64,000 nucleotides of DNA from Streptomyces sp. HB132 (GCF_016909575.1 NZ_JAFBGA010000001.1:372001-436000); one strand, 5' to 3'; shown: positions 51,345-62,350, numbered from the stretch's first letter. Notes: generated by a model from the letters alone, not told the origin. A program made the numbers and translations.

Positions 51345-52529
51345 GTGAGCACCAGAACGCCGGAAGGCGAGCCGTCCGAGCGCCCGGACGAGGGGGGTTC
51401 CGTCTCCGACGAACAGTGGGCGGAACTCATCCGGCAGGCCGAGAGCGGTGGGTCCGGCGCACCGAAGGAGCCCTCGGCCCGAGCCCGGATGGTCACCGCG
51501 CGCCTGCGCGCGCTGGACGAGGCGGCTGCCGCGAGCGGGCGGCGCCTGGGCCGGAAGAGGAAGCCGGCCGAACCGTGGCAGCCGGACGGATGGCGCACCG
51601 GTCCCGCATGGCAGCAGATGAACGGCCGCGCACGGAAGCGCAAGCGTTTCGCAGGGGTTCTCGCGGTCGTCGTGGTCGCCGGGATCCTGGTGGTCACCAT
51701 GCGGCCGAGTCTGCTGACCGATCACCTTTCCGGAGGGAGCGGCTCCGTGGACGCGGCGCCGCTGCCCGCCGAGACCGCGGCGCCGACCGCCGCGCCCGCC
51801 GACGTGGCGGACCCGGAGCAGCCGACGCGGGAGCAGCCCTTCCGGGGCTCGCCCGCGCTCCGTTGGGCGGACGGAGCGGTGGGGATCGAGATCCCGGAGG
51901 CGGAGGCGGTCGGAGGGATGAGCAAGGACGAGGTCGAGCAGGCACTGCGGGCCACCCGGCAGTTGCTCGTCGCCGCCAATCTCGACCCGGCCACCCTGCG
52001 CGGTGAGAGGCCGGGGGAGGCGCTGGACCTGCTCGACCCGCTGCAGAAGGGGGAGCGGGAGCGACTCGAGCAGTCACTCGCGGAGCCCGGCGGGGAACTG
52101 GACCCGTTGATGCTGTTCAGCCGGTTCGACCCGGACGAGACCCGGCTGGTGGGAGACGTCGTCAAGACCCGCGGGTGGATGACCTTCGAGGCCGGCCCCA
52201 AGGGCTCCGTGGAGGTGCACGCCGACTACACCTTCGTCTATCCGCTGGTGAGAGCGGGCGGGGACGAGGTGGCGCGCACCATCGTGCGGAGGAAACTCAC
52301 GACGGCGCTGCACGACCCGGAGCGGTTCGTCGCGACACCGGGCAAGCTCTCCCTCCTCGGTGCCCGTATGAACTTCGGTAACAGCGCCTGCGAGAGCGAC
52401 GACGGTTTCCTGCACCCGTCGTTCCCCGGCGACGCACCGGACCCCGGCCGGACCGGGCCCGACATGGACCCCTACGACCGCAGGGAGTGGCAGCCCGACG
52501 GGTCCTGCGGCACGGTCACCCGCACGTGA
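51345..52529 (+). CDS. Single-span membrane protein of unknown function
   Basis: About 394 aa from GTG 51345 (GTG 51324 would add seven residues). The cytoplasmic part of about 100 residues includes SDEQWAELIRQAESGG and a basic RKRK stop, then one span at about 102-119 (GVLAVVVVAGILVVTM), an Ala/Pro/Glu linker, and an extracytoplasmic domain with VRAGGDEVARTIVRRKLTTA and SACESDDGFLHPSFPGD, which resembles conserved Streptomyces membrane proteins without a known role. I cannot name the family. Confidence 0.72.
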   Translation: MSTRTPEGEPSERPDEGGSVSDEQWAELIRQAESGGSGAPKEPSARARMVTARLRALDEAAAASGRRLGRKRKPAEPWQPDGWRTGPAWQQMNGRARKRKRFAGVLAVVVVAGILVVTMRPSLLTDHLSGGSGSVDAAPLPAETAAPTAAPADVADPEQPTREQPFRGSPALRWADGAVGIEIPEAEAVGGMSKDEVEQALRATRQLLVAANLDPATLRGERPGEALDLLDPLQKGERERLEQSLAEPGGELDPLMLFSRFDPDETRLVGDVVKTRGWMTFEAGPKGSVEVHADYTFVYPLVRAGGDEVARTIVRRKLTTALHDPERFVATPGKLSLLGARMNFGNSACESDDGFLHPSFPGDAPDPGRTGPDMDPYDRREWQPDGSCGTVTRT

Positions 52530-52884
52530 GGTGATCCGGGGCCCGGCGTCCGTCGGCACCGGGGGACCGTGACGACGGACGCCCCTCGCCACGCCCGCCT
52601 TCGTCCAAGGGGGAAGTCGCCCTGCCACGGCCGCTCGGCGGCAGGACCGTGCTGTGCCGGCCGCTCGAACTCCTGTTGCCGGTGGCCCGGTTGGGGCATG
52701 TCGAGTGCCAGGTGACGCCCACCGGGACGACCTCCCGGGGGCGGGCGGCCGGTTCCCGCCGGAGCCGGGGAATCATCCAAGCGCGGGCTCCCGTCCTGGG
52801 ATCGGCGTGGACGCGCGCGGCCGGACCCGCTTCCTGGAGCGCAGGGTGGGGAGCCGAGCGCCTGCCTCCGGAGGGCGGCCGCGA
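52530..52884. other. Gap of 355 bp without a supported gene
   Basis: A reverse-strand frame of 86 codons (52516-52776) was considered, but it overlaps the previous gene, is Arg/Pro/Ser-rich and shows no family features. Confidence 0.45.
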
Positions 52885-53343
52885 TCAGGCGCCGGGCAGG
52901 CGGACCATGTACACGTCCACCGGGTCCTCCCGCTCCAGGGCGAAGCCGTGCCGCTCGTACAGGCTGCGGGCGGCGCTGCCCTGCAGGACGTTCAGCTTGA
53001 CCGTCACGCCCTGGGCGTCGGTGCGGGCGAGGAGGCGGGTCAGGACCGCCGTGCCGATGCCCCCGCCCTGGACTTCCGGAGCGAGGTAGAAGTGCTCCAG
53101 CCAACAGCCCTCCGCGGAGGGCCGCAGAGCGACGCACCCCGTGACGGCTCCGTCCGCCTCGACCACTGAGGTGTGCCCGGGAACGTAGGCATCGCGCAGC
53201 CGCTGCCGCACCCGGTGCTCGTCGTACCGGCCCAGGCGTTCCAGGTCGGGGCGCATGGCCCTGGCCCGGATCTCGGCTATGGGCTCGACGTCCTCGAAGG
53301 TGGCCGGCCGCAGGCTCCAGCCCTGGATGGTGCTCGTAGACAT
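52885..53343 (-). CDS. GNAT-family N-acetyltransferase
   Basis: 152 aa. The acetyl-CoA-binding motif is APEVQGGGIGTAVLTRLL, preceded by the beta-4 strand WLEHFYLA and followed by LNVLQGSAARSLYERHGF. The acceptor substrate is unknown. ATG 53343. Confidence 0.9.
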   Translation of the reverse strand: MSTSTIQGWSLRPATFEDVEPIAEIRARAMRPDLERLGRYDEHRVRQRLRDAYVPGHTSVVEADGAVTGCVALRPSAEGCWLEHFYLAPEVQGGGIGTAVLTRLLARTDAQGVTVKLNVLQGSAARSLYERHGFALEREDPVDVYMVRLPGA

Positions 53344-53570
53344 GGCCGGATTCTGTCAGGCGTCCGCGAACGGCAACCGGTTCCCGGTGACTGCCCGGGT
53401 AGGTCGGCGGGCGGGAGTCGGTGTCCCCGCGCGCGTCGATGCGGGCCGGTGCCCGGGCGACGTTCCTCAGGCGTCCGGAAGCGGTGCGGCCTCACTGATC
53501 AGTGGCGACTCGAAGGCGTGATCGATACGCGAGTGGAGGGCCTCGCGGACCCCCGCACGGGCGCCTGCGT

Positions 53571-53598
53571 TTGACCGGTCCCTCGCAGGGGGTAAGAT
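53571..53598 (+). promoter_or_regulatory. Promoter of the S10 operon
   Basis: TTGACC (53571-53576) and TAAGAT (53593-53598), 16-bp spacer. The leader to rpsJ is then about 350 nt, long enough for regulation. Confidence 0.75.
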
Positions 53599-53868
53599 CC
53601 CCGACCCGATTGGCCAGGCCCTGGAGCCGTATGGCACACTGGCCAGGTTGCTCGGTTGAGTGTCAATGCTGCGCGCCTCCCGCCGGGAGGACCGGAAGCG
53701 AGTCCCACAGTACTCGTCGACCCCCAGGGTCGGACGTACGGGAATCTTCCGGGAAGTGTCAGTGGGGCGCTGACCAGGCACCCGGTGGGGTTTCGCCCCC
53801 GGCAGCGCGGTTTCGGCCCGCACCCCCTTGGTTGGGAAATCCTTCGGGAGATCTTCGTAGAGGGGATG

Positions 53869-53893
53869 CGACACGCCCGACCGCGTGGGTCGG
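53869..53893 (+). repeat. 25-nt leader element shared with the rpsL operon (copy 2)
   Basis: Starts CGACACGCCCGACC and ends GTGGGTCGG; 24 of 25 bases match 44293-44317. It lies about 63 bp upstream of the rpsJ start and can form the same CCGACC/GGGTCGG hairpin. Confidence 0.75.
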
Positions 53894-53956
53894 AGGCGGA
53901 GGTTACGAGAACTCCCGGGTTCCAGAGCGTTATGAGAGACAGGACTACTAGTAGCC

Positions 53957-54265
53957 ATGGCGGGACAGAAGATCCGCATCCGGCTCAAGGCCTACGACCA
54001 CGAGGTCATCGACTCCTCGGCGAAGAAGATCGTCGAGACGGTGACCCGCACTGGTGCGTCGGTCGCAGGCCCGGTGCCGCTGCCCACTGAGAAGAACGTG
54101 TACTGCGTCATCAAGTCGCCGCACAAGTACAAGGACTCTCGCGAGCACTTCGAGATGCGCACGCACAAGCGCCTCATCGACATTCTCGACCCCACCCCGA
54201 AGACGGTTGACTCGCTGATGCGCCTCGACCTGCCGGCTGGCGTCGACATCGAGATCAAGCTCTGA
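53957..54265 (+). CDS. rpsJ: 30S ribosomal protein S10
   Basis: 102 aa; [20 protein letters not shown] and [20 protein letters not shown]. Also NusE, the antitermination partner of NusB. First gene of the S10 operon, after the long leader. Confidence 0.98.
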   Translation: MAGQKIRIRLKAYDHEVIDSSAKKIVETVTRTGASVAGPVPLPTEKNVYCVIKSPHKYKDSREHFEMRTHKRLIDILDPTPKTVDSLMRLDLPAGVDIEIKL

Positions 54266-54279
54266 AGGGACGGGCCGAG

Positions 54280-54924
54280 ATGAGCAAGAACATCAAGGGC
54301 GTCCTGGGCGAGAAGCTCGGCATGACCCAGGTCTGGGACGAGAACAACCGGGTTGTCCCGGTGACCGTCGTCAAGGCCGGTCCGTGCGTCGTGACGCAGG
54401 TCCGTACGAACGACAGCGACGGCTACGAGTCGGTCCAGATCGCCTTCGGCGAGATCGACCCGCGCAAGGTGAACAAGCCCCTCAAGGGCCACTTCGCCAA
54501 GGCCGACGTGACCCCGCGCCGCCACCTGGTGGAGCTCCGCACCCCTGACGCCAGCGAGTACACGCTGGGCCAGGAGGTCACTGCCGAGGTGTTCGAGTCC
54601 GGCGTCAAGGTTGACGTCACGGGCAAGAGCAAGGGCAAGGGCTTCGCCGGTGTCATGAAGCGTCACAACTTCAAGGGCCTCGGCGCCGGCCACGGCGTCC
54701 AGCGCAAGCACCGTTCCCCCGGTTCGATCGGTGGCTGCGCCACCCCTGGGCGTGTCTTCAAGGGCATGCGCATGGCCGGTCGCATGGGTAACGAGCGCGT
54801 CACCACCCAGAACCTGACCATCCACGCGGTTGACGCGGAGAAGGGTCTGCTGCTCATCAAGGGCGCGGTCCCCGGTCCGAACGGCGGCCTCGTCCTGGTC
54901 CGTACCGCGGCCAAGGGGGCTTGA
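54280..54924 (+). CDS. rplC: 50S ribosomal protein L3
   Basis: 214 aa; [17 protein letters not shown] and [20 protein letters not shown]. Early assembly protein near the peptidyl transferase centre. It follows rpsJ by 14 bp. Confidence 0.98.
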   Translation: MSKNIKGVLGEKLGMTQVWDENNRVVPVTVVKAGPCVVTQVRTNDSDGYESVQIAFGEIDPRKVNKPLKGHFAKADVTPRRHLVELRTPDASEYTLGQEVTAEVFESGVKVDVTGKSKGKGFAGVMKRHNFKGLGAGHGVQRKHRSPGSIGGCATPGRVFKGMRMAGRMGNERVTTQNLTIHAVDAEKGLLLIKGAVPGPNGGLVLVRTAAKGA

Positions 54925-54928
54925 GGTA

Positions 54929-55579
54929 ATGAGCACCATTGACATCCTTTCGCCGGCAGGCGACAAGGCCGGTACCGTCGAGCTCCCCGCGGAGATCTTC
55001 GACGCGAAGACCAGCGTTCCGCTGATCCACCAGGTCGTTGTCGCACAGCTGGCAGCTGCCCGCCAGGGCACGCACAAGACCAAGCGTCGTGGCGAAGTCC
55101 GTGGTGGTGGCCGCAAGCCGTACCGCCAGAAGGGCACCGGCCGCGCCCGCCAGGGTTCGACCCGCGCACCGCAGTTCGTCGGCGGTGGCGTCGTCCACGG
55201 CCCGCAGCCGCGTGACTACTCGCAGCGCACCCCGAAGAAGATGAAGGCCGCCGCCCTGCGCGGTGCCCTCTCGGACCGGGCGCGTCACTCCCGCATCCAC
55301 GTCGTCACCGGCGTGGTCGAGGGTGGGATCTCCACCAAGGCCGCCAAGACGCTGTTCGGCAAGATCTCGGAGCGCAGCAACCTGCTCCTGGTCGTCGACC
55401 GCGCCGACGAGGCCGCGTGGCTGTCCGCGCGCAACCTGCCCCAGGTGCACATCCTGGAGCCGGGCCAGCTGAACACGTACGACGTGATCGTCTCTGACGA
55501 CGTGGTCTTCACCCAGGCCGCTTTCGAGTCCTTCGTGTCTGGCCCCCAGACCGCTGAGACCGAAGGGAGCGCCGCCTGA
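54929..55579 (+). CDS. rplD: 50S ribosomal protein L4
   Basis: 216 aa; the tunnel loop [24 protein letters not shown] is intact, with no change at macrolide-resistance positions visible by eye. In many bacteria L4 represses this operon. It starts four bases after the rplC stop. Confidence 0.97.
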   Translation: MSTIDILSPAGDKAGTVELPAEIFDAKTSVPLIHQVVVAQLAAARQGTHKTKRRGEVRGGGRKPYRQKGTGRARQGSTRAPQFVGGGVVHGPQPRDYSQRTPKKMKAAALRGALSDRARHSRIHVVTGVVEGGISTKAAKTLFGKISERSNLLLVVDRADEAAWLSARNLPQVHILEPGQLNTYDVIVSDDVVFTQAAFESFVSGPQTAETEGSAA

Positions 55580-55902
55580 TGAGTGAGGCGACCGTTACCA
55601 GCAAGACCTACTCGGACCCGCGTGACGTTCTCGTCAAGCCGGTCGTGTCCGAGAAGAGCTACGCGCTGCTCGACGAGAACAAGTACACCTTCATCGTCGC
55701 GCCCGGCTCCAACAAGACCCAGATCAAGCAGGCCGTGGAAGCGGTCTTCTCGGTCAAGGTCACCGGGGTCAACACGATCAACCGGCAGGGTAAGCGCAAG
55801 CGCACCAAGACCGGTTTCGGCAAGCGCGCCGACACGAAGCGCGCCATCGTGACCCTCGCCGAGGGCGACCGTATCGACATCTTCGGCGGCCCGACCTCCT
55901 GA
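55579..55902 (+). CDS. rplW: 50S ribosomal protein L23
   Basis: 107 aa; [20 protein letters not shown] and [20 protein letters not shown]. It sits at the tunnel exit and docks trigger factor and SRP. The ATG shares a base with the rplD stop (TGATG). Confidence 0.97.
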   Translation: MSEATVTSKTYSDPRDVLVKPVVSEKSYALLDENKYTFIVAPGSNKTQIKQAVEAVFSVKVTGVNTINRQGKRKRTKTGFGKRADTKRAIVTLAEGDRIDIFGGPTS

Positions 55903-55952
55903 CGGAGGTCGAGACGTCCAGGATCCGGAATTCTTCCGAGGACTGAGAGACA

Positions 55953-56789
55953 ATGGGTATCCGCAAGTACAAGCCGACGACCCCGGGCCGTCGTGGCTCC
56001 AGCGTCGCCGACTTTGTCGAGATCACGCGGTCCACGCCGGAGAAGTCGCTGGTCCGCCCCCTGCACAGCAAGGGCGGCCGTAACAACGCCGGTCGTGTGA
56101 CCGTTCGCCACCAGGGCGGTGGCCACAAGCGCGCCTACCGAGTGATCGACTTCCGTCGTCACGACAAGGACGGCGTGCCGGCCAAGGTCGCGCACATCGA
56201 GTACGACCCGAACCGCACCGCGCGCATCGCGCTGCTGCACTACGCGGACGGCGAGAAGCGTTACATCGTCGCCCCCCGTGGTCTGTCGCAGGGTGACCGC
56301 GTCGAGAACGGTCCGACCGCAGACATCAAGCCGGGCAACAACCTGGCGCTGCGCAACATCCCGGTCGGTACGACCATCCACGCCATCGAGCTGCGGCCCG
56401 GCGGCGGCGCGAAGTTCGCCCGTTCCGCGGGTGCCTCCGTGCAGCTGCTGGCGAAGGAGGGCACGATGGCCCACCTTCGTATGCCGTCCGGAGAGATCCG
56501 GCTGGTCGACGCCCGCTGCCGCGCCACCATCGGCGAGGTCGGCAACGCCGAGCAGTCGAACATCAACTGGGGCAAGGCCGGCCGCATGCGCTGGAAGGGC
56601 GTTCGCCCGACCGTCCGCGGTGTCGCGATGAACCCGGTTGACCACCCGCACGGTGGTGGTGAAGGCAAGACCTCCGGTGGACGTCACCCGGTCTCGCCGT
56701 GGGGTCAGAAGGAGGGTCGTACTCGCTCGCCGAAGAAGGCATCGAGCAAGTACATCGTCCGCCGCCGCAAGACGAACAAGAAGCGCTAG
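55953..56789 (+). CDS. rplB: 50S ribosomal protein L2
   Basis: 278 aa; [34 protein letters not shown] and the conserved [16 protein letters not shown], whose His is near the peptidyl transferase centre. Confidence 0.98.
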   Translation: MGIRKYKPTTPGRRGSSVADFVEITRSTPEKSLVRPLHSKGGRNNAGRVTVRHQGGGHKRAYRVIDFRRHDKDGVPAKVAHIEYDPNRTARIALLHYADGEKRYIVAPRGLSQGDRVENGPTADIKPGNNLALRNIPVGTTIHAIELRPGGGAKFARSAGASVQLLAKEGTMAHLRMPSGEIRLVDARCRATIGEVGNAEQSNINWGKAGRMRWKGVRPTVRGVAMNPVDHPHGGGEGKTSGGRHPVSPWGQKEGRTRSPKKASSKYIVRRRKTNKKR

Positions 56790-56801
56790 GAGCGGGTTTA
56801 G

Positions 56802-57083
56802 ATGCCGCGCAGTCTCAAGAAGGGGCCCTTCGTCGACGGCCACCTCATCAAGAAGGTGGACGTACAGAACGAGGCAGGCACCAAGAACGTCATCAAGACC
56901 TGGTCCCGTCGCTCGATGATCGTCCCGGCCATGCTGGGTCACACCATCGCGGTGCACAACGGCAAGATCCACGTCCCGGTGTTCGTCACCGAGTCGATGG
57001 TCGGCCACAAGCTCGGCGAGTTCTCGCCGACTCGCACCTTCCGCGGCCACGTCAAGGACGACCGGAAGTCGAAGCGCCGCTAA
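56802..57083 (+). CDS. rpsS: 30S ribosomal protein S19
   Basis: 93 aa; [19 protein letters not shown] and [16 protein letters not shown]. It forms a 30S head complex with S13. Confidence 0.98.
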   Translation: MPRSLKKGPFVDGHLIKKVDVQNEAGTKNVIKTWSRRSMIVPAMLGHTIAVHNGKIHVPVFVTESMVGHKLGEFSPTRTFRGHVKDDRKSKRR

Positions 57084-57126
57084 CCGCGGGGTGGAAACGA
57101 CTATGACTTACACCGAAGGGACAACC

Positions 57127-57474
57127 ATGGAAGCCAGGGCCCAGGCGCGGTACATCCGCGTCACGCCCATGAAGGCCCGCCGAGTGGTGGACCTCATCCG
57201 TGGCATGGATGCCACGGAGGCTCAGGCGGTCCTGCGTTTCGCCCCGCAGGCCGCGAGCGTGCCGGTTGGCAAGGTGCTTGACAGCGCCATCGCCAACGCT
57301 GCACACAACTACGACCACCCTGACGCCTCTTCGCTGGTCATCAGCGAGGCGTACGTGGACGAGGGCCCGACCCTGAAGCGGTTCCGTCCGCGTGCTCAGG
57401 GCCGTGCCTACCGGATCCGTAAGCGGACCAGCCACATCACCGTGGTCGTCAGCAGCAAGGAAGGAACCCGGTAA
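57127..57474 (+). CDS. rplV: 50S ribosomal protein L22
   Basis: 115 aa; [20 protein letters not shown] and [20 protein letters not shown] (tunnel hairpin). I chose ATG 57127 with GAAGGGACAACC upstream; an in-frame GTG at 57091 would add 12 residues not usual for the family. Confidence 0.95.
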   Translation: MEARAQARYIRVTPMKARRVVDLIRGMDATEAQAVLRFAPQAASVPVGKVLDSAIANAAHNYDHPDASSLVISEAYVDEGPTLKRFRPRAQGRAYRIRKRTSHITVVVSSKEGTR

Positions 57475-58310
57475 TGGGCCAGAAGGTAAACCCGCACGGG
57501 TTCCGGCTCGGCATTACCACGGACTTCAAGTCCCGTTGGTACGCCGACAAGCTGTACAAGGACTACGTCAAGGAAGACGTCGCCATTCGTCGCATGATGA
57601 CGAAGGGCATGGAGCGGGCCGGCATCTCGAAGGTCGAGATCGAGCGCACCCGCGACCGCGTCCGCGTTGACATCCACACCGCCCGCCCGGGCATCGTCAT
57701 CGGTCGCCGTGGCGCCGAGGCCGACCGCATCCGTGGCGAGCTGGAGAAGCTGACCGGCAAGCAGGTCCAGCTGAACATCCTCGAGGTCAAGAACCCCGAG
57801 GTCGACGCTCAGCTGGTGGCCCAGGCCGTCGCCGAGCAGCTCTCCTCCCGCGTCTCCTTCCGTCGTGCCATGCGTAAGAGCATGCAGAGCACGATGAAGG
57901 CCGGCGCCAAGGGCATCAAGATCCAGTGCGGTGGCCGCCTCGGCGGCGCCGAGATGTCCCGCTCGGAGTTCTACCGCGAGGGCCGCGTGCCCCTGCACAC
58001 GCTCCGTGCGAACGTCGACTACGGCTTCTTCGAGGCCAAGACGACCTTCGGCCGCATCGGCGTGAAGGTCTGGATCTACAAGGGCGACGTCAAGAACATC
58101 GCCGAGGTCCGCGCCGAGAACGCAGCGGCTCGCGCCGGCAACCGTCCGGCTCGTGGCGGCGCTGACCGCCCGGCCGGCCGTGGTGGCCGTGGTGGCGAGC
58201 GTGGCGGTCGCGGCCGCAAGCCGCAGCAGTCCGCGCCGGCAGCGGAGGCCCCCAAGGCCGACGCTCCCGCCGCCGCTGCTCCGGCTGAGAGCACCGGAAC
58301 GGAGGCCTGA
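57474..58310 (+). CDS. rpsC: 30S ribosomal protein S3
   Basis: 278 aa; [20 protein letters not shown] and the KH-domain stretch [20 protein letters not shown]. The last 60 or so residues are a Gly/Arg then Ala/Pro-rich tail ([14 protein letters not shown]), longer than in E. coli. The ATG overlaps the rplV stop. Confidence 0.97.
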   Translation: MGQKVNPHGFRLGITTDFKSRWYADKLYKDYVKEDVAIRRMMTKGMERAGISKVEIERTRDRVRVDIHTARPGIVIGRRGAEADRIRGELEKLTGKQVQLNILEVKNPEVDAQLVAQAVAEQLSSRVSFRRAMRKSMQSTMKAGAKGIKIQCGGRLGGAEMSRSEFYREGRVPLHTLRANVDYGFFEAKTTFGRIGVKVWIYKGDVKNIAEVRAENAAARAGNRPARGGADRPAGRGGRGGERGGRGRKPQQSAPAAEAPKADAPAAAAPAESTGTEA

Positions 58311-58315
58311 CCGAA

Positions 58316-58735
58316 ATGCTGATCCCCCGTAGGGTCAAGCACCGCAAGCAGCACCACCCGAAGCGCAGCGGTATGTCCAAGGGTGGCACGCAGGTTGCGT
58401 TCGGCGAGTACGGCATCCAGGCGCTGTCCCCGGCGTACGTGACGAACCGCCAGATCGAGGCAGCTCGTATCGCGATGACCCGCCACATCAAGCGTGGCGG
58501 CAAGGTCTGGATCAACATCTACCCGGACCGCCCCCTGACGAAGAAGCCTGCCGAGACCCGCATGGGTTCCGGTAAGGGTTCTCCCGAGTGGTGGATCGCG
58601 AACGTCAAGCCCGGTCGGGTGATGTTCGAGCTGTCCTACCCGAACGAGAAGATTGCTCGTGAGGCGCTCACCCGCGCTGCTCACAAGCTTCCGATGAAGT
58701 GCCGGATCGTTCGGCGCGAGGCAGGTGAGTCGTGA
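58316..58735 (+). CDS. rplP: 50S ribosomal protein L16
   Basis: 139 aa; [39 protein letters not shown] and [12 protein letters not shown]. It contacts A-site tRNA. Confidence 0.98.
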   Translation: MLIPRRVKHRKQHHPKRSGMSKGGTQVAFGEYGIQALSPAYVTNRQIEAARIAMTRHIKRGGKVWINIYPDRPLTKKPAETRMGSGKGSPEWWIANVKPGRVMFELSYPNEKIAREALTRAAHKLPMKCRIVRREAGES

Positions 58736-58959
58736 TGTCGGCCGGTACCAAGGCGTCCGAGCTGCGCGAGCTGGGCAACGAGGAGCTCCTCAACAAGCTC
58801 CGCGAGGCCAAGGAAGAGCTGTTCAACCTCCGCTTCCAGGCGGCGACCGGACAGCTCGAGAACCACGGTCGGCTCAAGTCCGTCCGTAAGGACATCGCCC
58901 GGGTCTACACCCTGATGCGCGAGCGCGAGCTGGGCATCGAGACGGTGGAGAGCGTCTGA
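58735..58959 (+). CDS. rpmC: 50S ribosomal protein L29
   Basis: 74 aa two-helix protein; [23 protein letters not shown] 58735 overlaps the rplP stop; GTG 58732 directly before it is an alternative start. Confidence 0.96.
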   Translation: MSAGTKASELRELGNEELLNKLREAKEELFNLRFQAATGQLENHGRLKSVRKDIARVYTLMRERELGIETVESV

Positions 58960-59243
58960 TGAGCGAGAAGACTGTGACTGAGACCAAGACTGACCGCGGT
59001 TTCCGCAAGACCCGTGAGGGTCTCGTCGTCAGCGACAAGATGGACAAGACCGTCGTCGTCGCTGTCGAGGACCGCGTCAAGCACGCGCTGTACGGCAAGG
59101 TCATCCGCCGTACGAACAAGCTCAAGGCCCACGACGAGCAGAACGCTGCAGGCGTCGGCGACCGCGTTGTCATCATGGAGACGCGTCCGCTGTCCGCCAC
59201 GAAGCGCTGGCGCATCGTCGAGATCCTCGAGAAGGCCAAGTAA
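58959..59243 (+). CDS. rpsQ: 30S ribosomal protein S17
   Basis: 94 aa; [20 protein letters not shown] and [14 protein letters not shown]. The ATG overlaps the rpmC stop (ATGA). Confidence 0.97.
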   Translation: MSEKTVTETKTDRGFRKTREGLVVSDKMDKTVVVAVEDRVKHALYGKVIRRTNKLKAHDEQNAAGVGDRVVIMETRPLSATKRWRIVEILEKAK

Positions 59244-59283
59244 TCCCTGAGGGAATCTCCCTTCAGGACAGTTCCGCCAGGCT

Positions 59284-59315
59284 CGGCGGGGGCTCCTTCA
59301 CCGGAGCCCCCGCCG
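59284..59315 (+). terminator. Strong hairpin between rpsQ and rplN
   Basis: Perfect 13-bp arms (59284-59296 and 59303-59315) with a TTCACC loop and no T-run. It sits in a 100-bp gap that corresponds to the S10/spc operon boundary, so it may partly terminate or mark an RNA-processing site. Confidence 0.6.
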
Positions 59316-59343
59316 GGAACCGGCAGACGATCAGGAGATAGAC

Positions 59344-59712
59344 GTGATCCAGCAGGAGTCGCGACTGCGCGTCGCCGACAACACGGGTGCGAAGGAAATT
59401 CTCACCATCCGTGTTCTCGGTGGCTCGGGTCGCCGCTACGCGGGTATCGGTGACGTCATCGTCGCCACCGTCAAGGACGCGATCCCCGGTGGCAACGTGA
59501 AGAAGGGTGACGTCGTCAAGGCCGTCATCGTTCGCACCGTCAAGGAGCGTCGTCGTCAGGATGGCTCGTACATCCGCTTCGACGAGAACGCCGCTGTCAT
59601 TCTCAAGAACGACGGCGACCCCCGCGGCACCCGCATCTTCGGCCCGGTGGGCCGAGAGCTGCGCGAGAAGAAGTTCATGAAGATCATCTCGCTCGCGCCG
59701 GAGGTGCTGTAA
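59344..59712 (+). CDS. rplN: 50S ribosomal protein L14
   Basis: 122 aa; [20 protein letters not shown] and [23 protein letters not shown] start with AGGAG upstream. First gene of the spc-type group. Confidence 0.98.
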   Translation: MIQQESRLRVADNTGAKEILTIRVLGGSGRRYAGIGDVIVATVKDAIPGGNVKKGDVVKAVIVRTVKERRRQDGSYIRFDENAAVILKNDGDPRGTRIFGPVGRELREKKFMKIISLAPEVL

Positions 59713-59714
59713 GC

Positions 59715-60038
59715 ATGAAGATCAAGAAGGGCGACCTGGTTCAGGTCATCACCGGTAAGGACAAGGGCAAGCAGGGCAAGGTCATCGTTGCCTTCCCCGC
59801 TCAGGACCGCGTCCTCGTCGAGGGTGTCAACCGGGTCAAGAAGCACACCAAGGCCGGTCAGACGGCTCGCGGTTCGCAGACGGGTGGCATTGTCACCACC
59901 GAGGCCCCGATCCACGTCAGCAACGTGCAGCTGGTCGTGGAGAAGGACGGCAACAAGGTCGTCACCCGCGTCGGCTACCGCTTTGACGACGAGGGCAAGA
60001 AGATCCGCGTTGCCAAGCGGACCGGTGAGGACATCTGA
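59715..60038 (+). CDS. rplX: 50S ribosomal protein L24
   Basis: 107 aa; [20 protein letters not shown] (KOW motif) and [12 protein letters not shown]. Assembly initiator of the 50S subunit. Three bases after rplN. Confidence 0.97.
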   Translation: MKIKKGDLVQVITGKDKGKQGKVIVAFPAQDRVLVEGVNRVKKHTKAGQTARGSQTGGIVTTEAPIHVSNVQLVVEKDGNKVVTRVGYRFDDEGKKIRVAKRTGEDI

Positions 60039-60595
60039 TGACGACCACCACTGCGCCGCGTCTCAAGACGCGCTACCGCGAGGAAATCGCCGGCAAGCTG
60101 CGTGAGGAGTTCTCGTACGAGAACGTCATGCAGGTCCCCGGTCTGGTCAAGATCGTGGTCAACATGGGTGTGGGCGACGCCGCCCGCGACTCCAAGCTGA
60201 TCGACGGTGCCGTCAGGGACCTCACCACGATCACGGGCCAGAAGCCGGCCGTCACGAAGGCCCGCAAGTCGATCGCGCAGTTCAAGCTGCGCGAGGGGCA
60301 GCCGATCGGCTGCCACGTCACCCTCCGTGGTGACCGCATGTGGGAGTTCCTGGACCGTACGCTGTCGCTCGCGCTTCCGCGTATCCGTGACTTCCGTGGC
60401 CTGTCGCCGAAGCAGTTCGACGGCCGTGGCAACTACACCTTCGGTCTCACGGAGCAGGTCATGTTCCACGAGATCGACCAGGACAAGATCGACCGGGTCC
60501 GGGGCATGGACATCACCGTGGTCACCACGGCGACCAACGACGACGAGGGTCGTGCCCTGCTTCGTCACCTCGGCTTCCCGTTCAAGGAGAACTGA
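60038..60595 (+). CDS. rplE: 50S ribosomal protein L5
   Basis: 185 aa; [20 protein letters not shown] and [19 protein letters not shown]. It binds 5S rRNA. The ATG overlaps the rplX stop. Confidence 0.98.
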   Translation: MTTTTAPRLKTRYREEIAGKLREEFSYENVMQVPGLVKIVVNMGVGDAARDSKLIDGAVRDLTTITGQKPAVTKARKSIAQFKLREGQPIGCHVTLRGDRMWEFLDRTLSLALPRIRDFRGLSPKQFDGRGNYTFGLTEQVMFHEIDQDKIDRVRGMDITVVTTATNDDEGRALLRHLGFPFKEN

Positions 60596-60597
60596 CC

Positions 60598-60783
60598 GTG
60601 GCGAAGAAGGCTCTGATCGCTAAGGCCGCCCGTAAGCCGAAGTTCGGCGTGCGCGGGTACACCCGCTGCCAGCGCTGCGGCCGGCCCCACTCCGTCTACC
60701 GCAAGTTCGGCCTGTGCCGCGTGTGCCTTCGTGAGATGGCTCACCGTGGCGAGCTGCCGGGCGTGACCAAGAGCTCCTGGTAG
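60598..60783 (+). CDS. rpsZ: 30S ribosomal protein S14 (zinc-binding type Z)
   Basis: 61 aa; two CxxC pairs (CQRC and CRVC) as in the short zinc form. Streptomycetes also keep a longer zinc-free S14 elsewhere for zinc limitation. GTG start. Confidence 0.97.
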   Translation: MAKKALIAKAARKPKFGVRGYTRCQRCGRPHSVYRKFGLCRVCLREMAHRGELPGVTKSSW

Positions 60784-61003
60784 TTCTCCTCCGCCTCCGG
60801 GCGTAGGGAATCCAGAAGCTCTCGGTAAGTATCCGGTCGGCAGGAGCCCCGCTCTTCATGCCGTAGGCTAGAAGGGTTGGGCGCCTGCCGCCCTGACCGA
60901 CTTACTACGCCGTAGGTCCCCGCACCGCACCCGTCCCGCCACTGAGTGGGGAGAGGGATGGCGCATACAGGAAACCCCGGCGAGAGAGGCCGAAGGCCAA
61001 CTC

Positions 61004-61402
61004 ATGACCATGACTGACCCCATCGCAGACATGCTCACGCGTCTGCGTAACGCGAACTCGGCGTATCACGACGAAGTCGCCATGCCGCACAGCAAGATCA
61101 AGTCGCACATCGCGGAGATCCTCCAGCAGGAGGGCTTCATCACCGGCTGGAAGGTCGAGGACGCCGAGGTCGGCAAGAGCCTCGTTCTCGACCTGAAGTT
61201 CGGTCCGAACCGCGAGCGTTCGATCGCCGGCATCAAGCGAATCTCGAAGCCGGGTCTGCGTGTATACGCAAAGTCCACCAATCTGCCGAAGGTTCTCGGC
61301 GGCCTGGGCGTGGCGATCATCTCCACGTCCCACGGTCTCCTGACCGGCCAGCAGGCCAGCAAGAAGGGCGTAGGTGGGGAAGTCCTCGCCTACGTCTGGT
61401 AG
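61004..61402 (+). CDS. rpsH: 30S ribosomal protein S8
   Basis: 132 aa; [20 protein letters not shown] and [20 protein letters not shown]. In many bacteria S8 represses the spc operon. It is separated from rpsZ by 220 bp, a larger gap than elsewhere in the operon, which may hold an internal promoter. Confidence 0.97.
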   Translation: MTMTDPIADMLTRLRNANSAYHDEVAMPHSKIKSHIAEILQQEGFITGWKVEDAEVGKSLVLDLKFGPNRERSIAGIKRISKPGLRVYAKSTNLPKVLGGLGVAIISTSHGLLTGQQASKKGVGGEVLAYVW

Positions 61403-61423
61403 TCGGGAACGGAGGAACAGCTC

Positions 61424-61963
61424 ATGTCGCGAATCGGCAAGCTCCCCATCCAGGTTCCCGCCGGTGTGGACGTCACCATCGATGGCCGCACGGTCGCGGT
61501 GAAGGGCCCCAAGGGTTCCCTCTCGCACACCGTCGCAGCGCCGATCGAGGTCACCAAGGGCGAGGACGGCGTGCTCAGCGTCGTCCGTCCTAACGACGAG
61601 CGTCAGAACAAGGCCCTTCACGGCCTGTCCCGCACGCTGGTGGCGAACATGATCACCGGCGTGACCCAGGGATACACCAAGGCGCTCGAGATCAGCGGTG
61701 TCGGTTACCGCGTCCAGGCGAAGGGCTCCAACCTGGAGTTCGCCCTGGGCTACAGCCACCCGATCCTCATCGAGGCCCCCGAAGGCATCACCTTCAAGGT
61801 CGAGTCGCCCACGAAGTTCAGCGTCGAGGGCATCGACAAGCAGAAGGTCGGCGAGGTTTCGGCGAAGATCCGCAAGCTGCGGAAGCCCGACCCGTACAAG
61901 GCCAAGGGCGTCAAGTACGCCGGCGAGGTTATCCGCCGCAAGGTCGGAAAGGCGGGTAAGTAA
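61424..61963 (+). CDS. rplF: 50S ribosomal protein L6
   Basis: 179 aa; [20 protein letters not shown] and [20 protein letters not shown]. Close to the sarcin-ricin loop. GGAGGA precedes the ATG. Confidence 0.98.
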   Translation: MSRIGKLPIQVPAGVDVTIDGRTVAVKGPKGSLSHTVAAPIEVTKGEDGVLSVVRPNDERQNKALHGLSRTLVANMITGVTQGYTKALEISGVGYRVQAKGSNLEFALGYSHPILIEAPEGITFKVESPTKFSVEGIDKQKVGEVSAKIRKLRKPDPYKAKGVKYAGEVIRRKVGKAGK

Positions 61964-61966
61964 GCC

Positions 61967-62350
61967 ATGGCATACGGTGTAAAGATTGCCAAGGGCGACG
62001 CCTACAAGCGTGCCGCCCTCAAGCGCCGTCACATCCGCGTCCGGAAGCACATCTCCGGTTCGCCCGAGCGTCCGCGCTTGGTTGTGACGCGTTCCAACCG
62101 TCACATGGTCGCTCAGGTCATCGACGACATCGCGGGCCACACGCTCGCGTCGGCGTCGACCCTGGACGCGTCCATCCGCAGCGCGGACGGTGACAAGAGC
62201 GCCCTGGCCAAGCAGGTCGGGGCCCTGGTCGCCGAGCGCGCCAAGGCCGCAGGCGTCGAGGCCGTCGTGTTTGACCGCGGTGGTAACCAGTACGCCGGGC
62301 GGATTGCCGCTCTGGCTGACGCCGCCCGTGAAGCCGGACTGAAGTTCTAA
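61967..62350 (+). CDS. rplR: 50S ribosomal protein L18
   Basis: 127 aa; [20 protein letters not shown] and [20 protein letters not shown]. It binds 5S rRNA with L5. Confidence 0.97.
   Translation: MAYGVKIAKGDAYKRAALKRRHIRVRKHISGSPERPRLVVTRSNRHMVAQVIDDIAGHTLASASTLDASIRSADGDKSALAKQVGALVAERAKAAGVEAVVFDRGGNQYAGRIAALADAAREAGLKF

Noticed and set aside
52516..52776. Reverse-strand frame of 86 codons between the membrane protein and the GNAT gene
   Set aside because: Arg/Ser/Pro-rich, overlaps the previous gene and lacks motifs.
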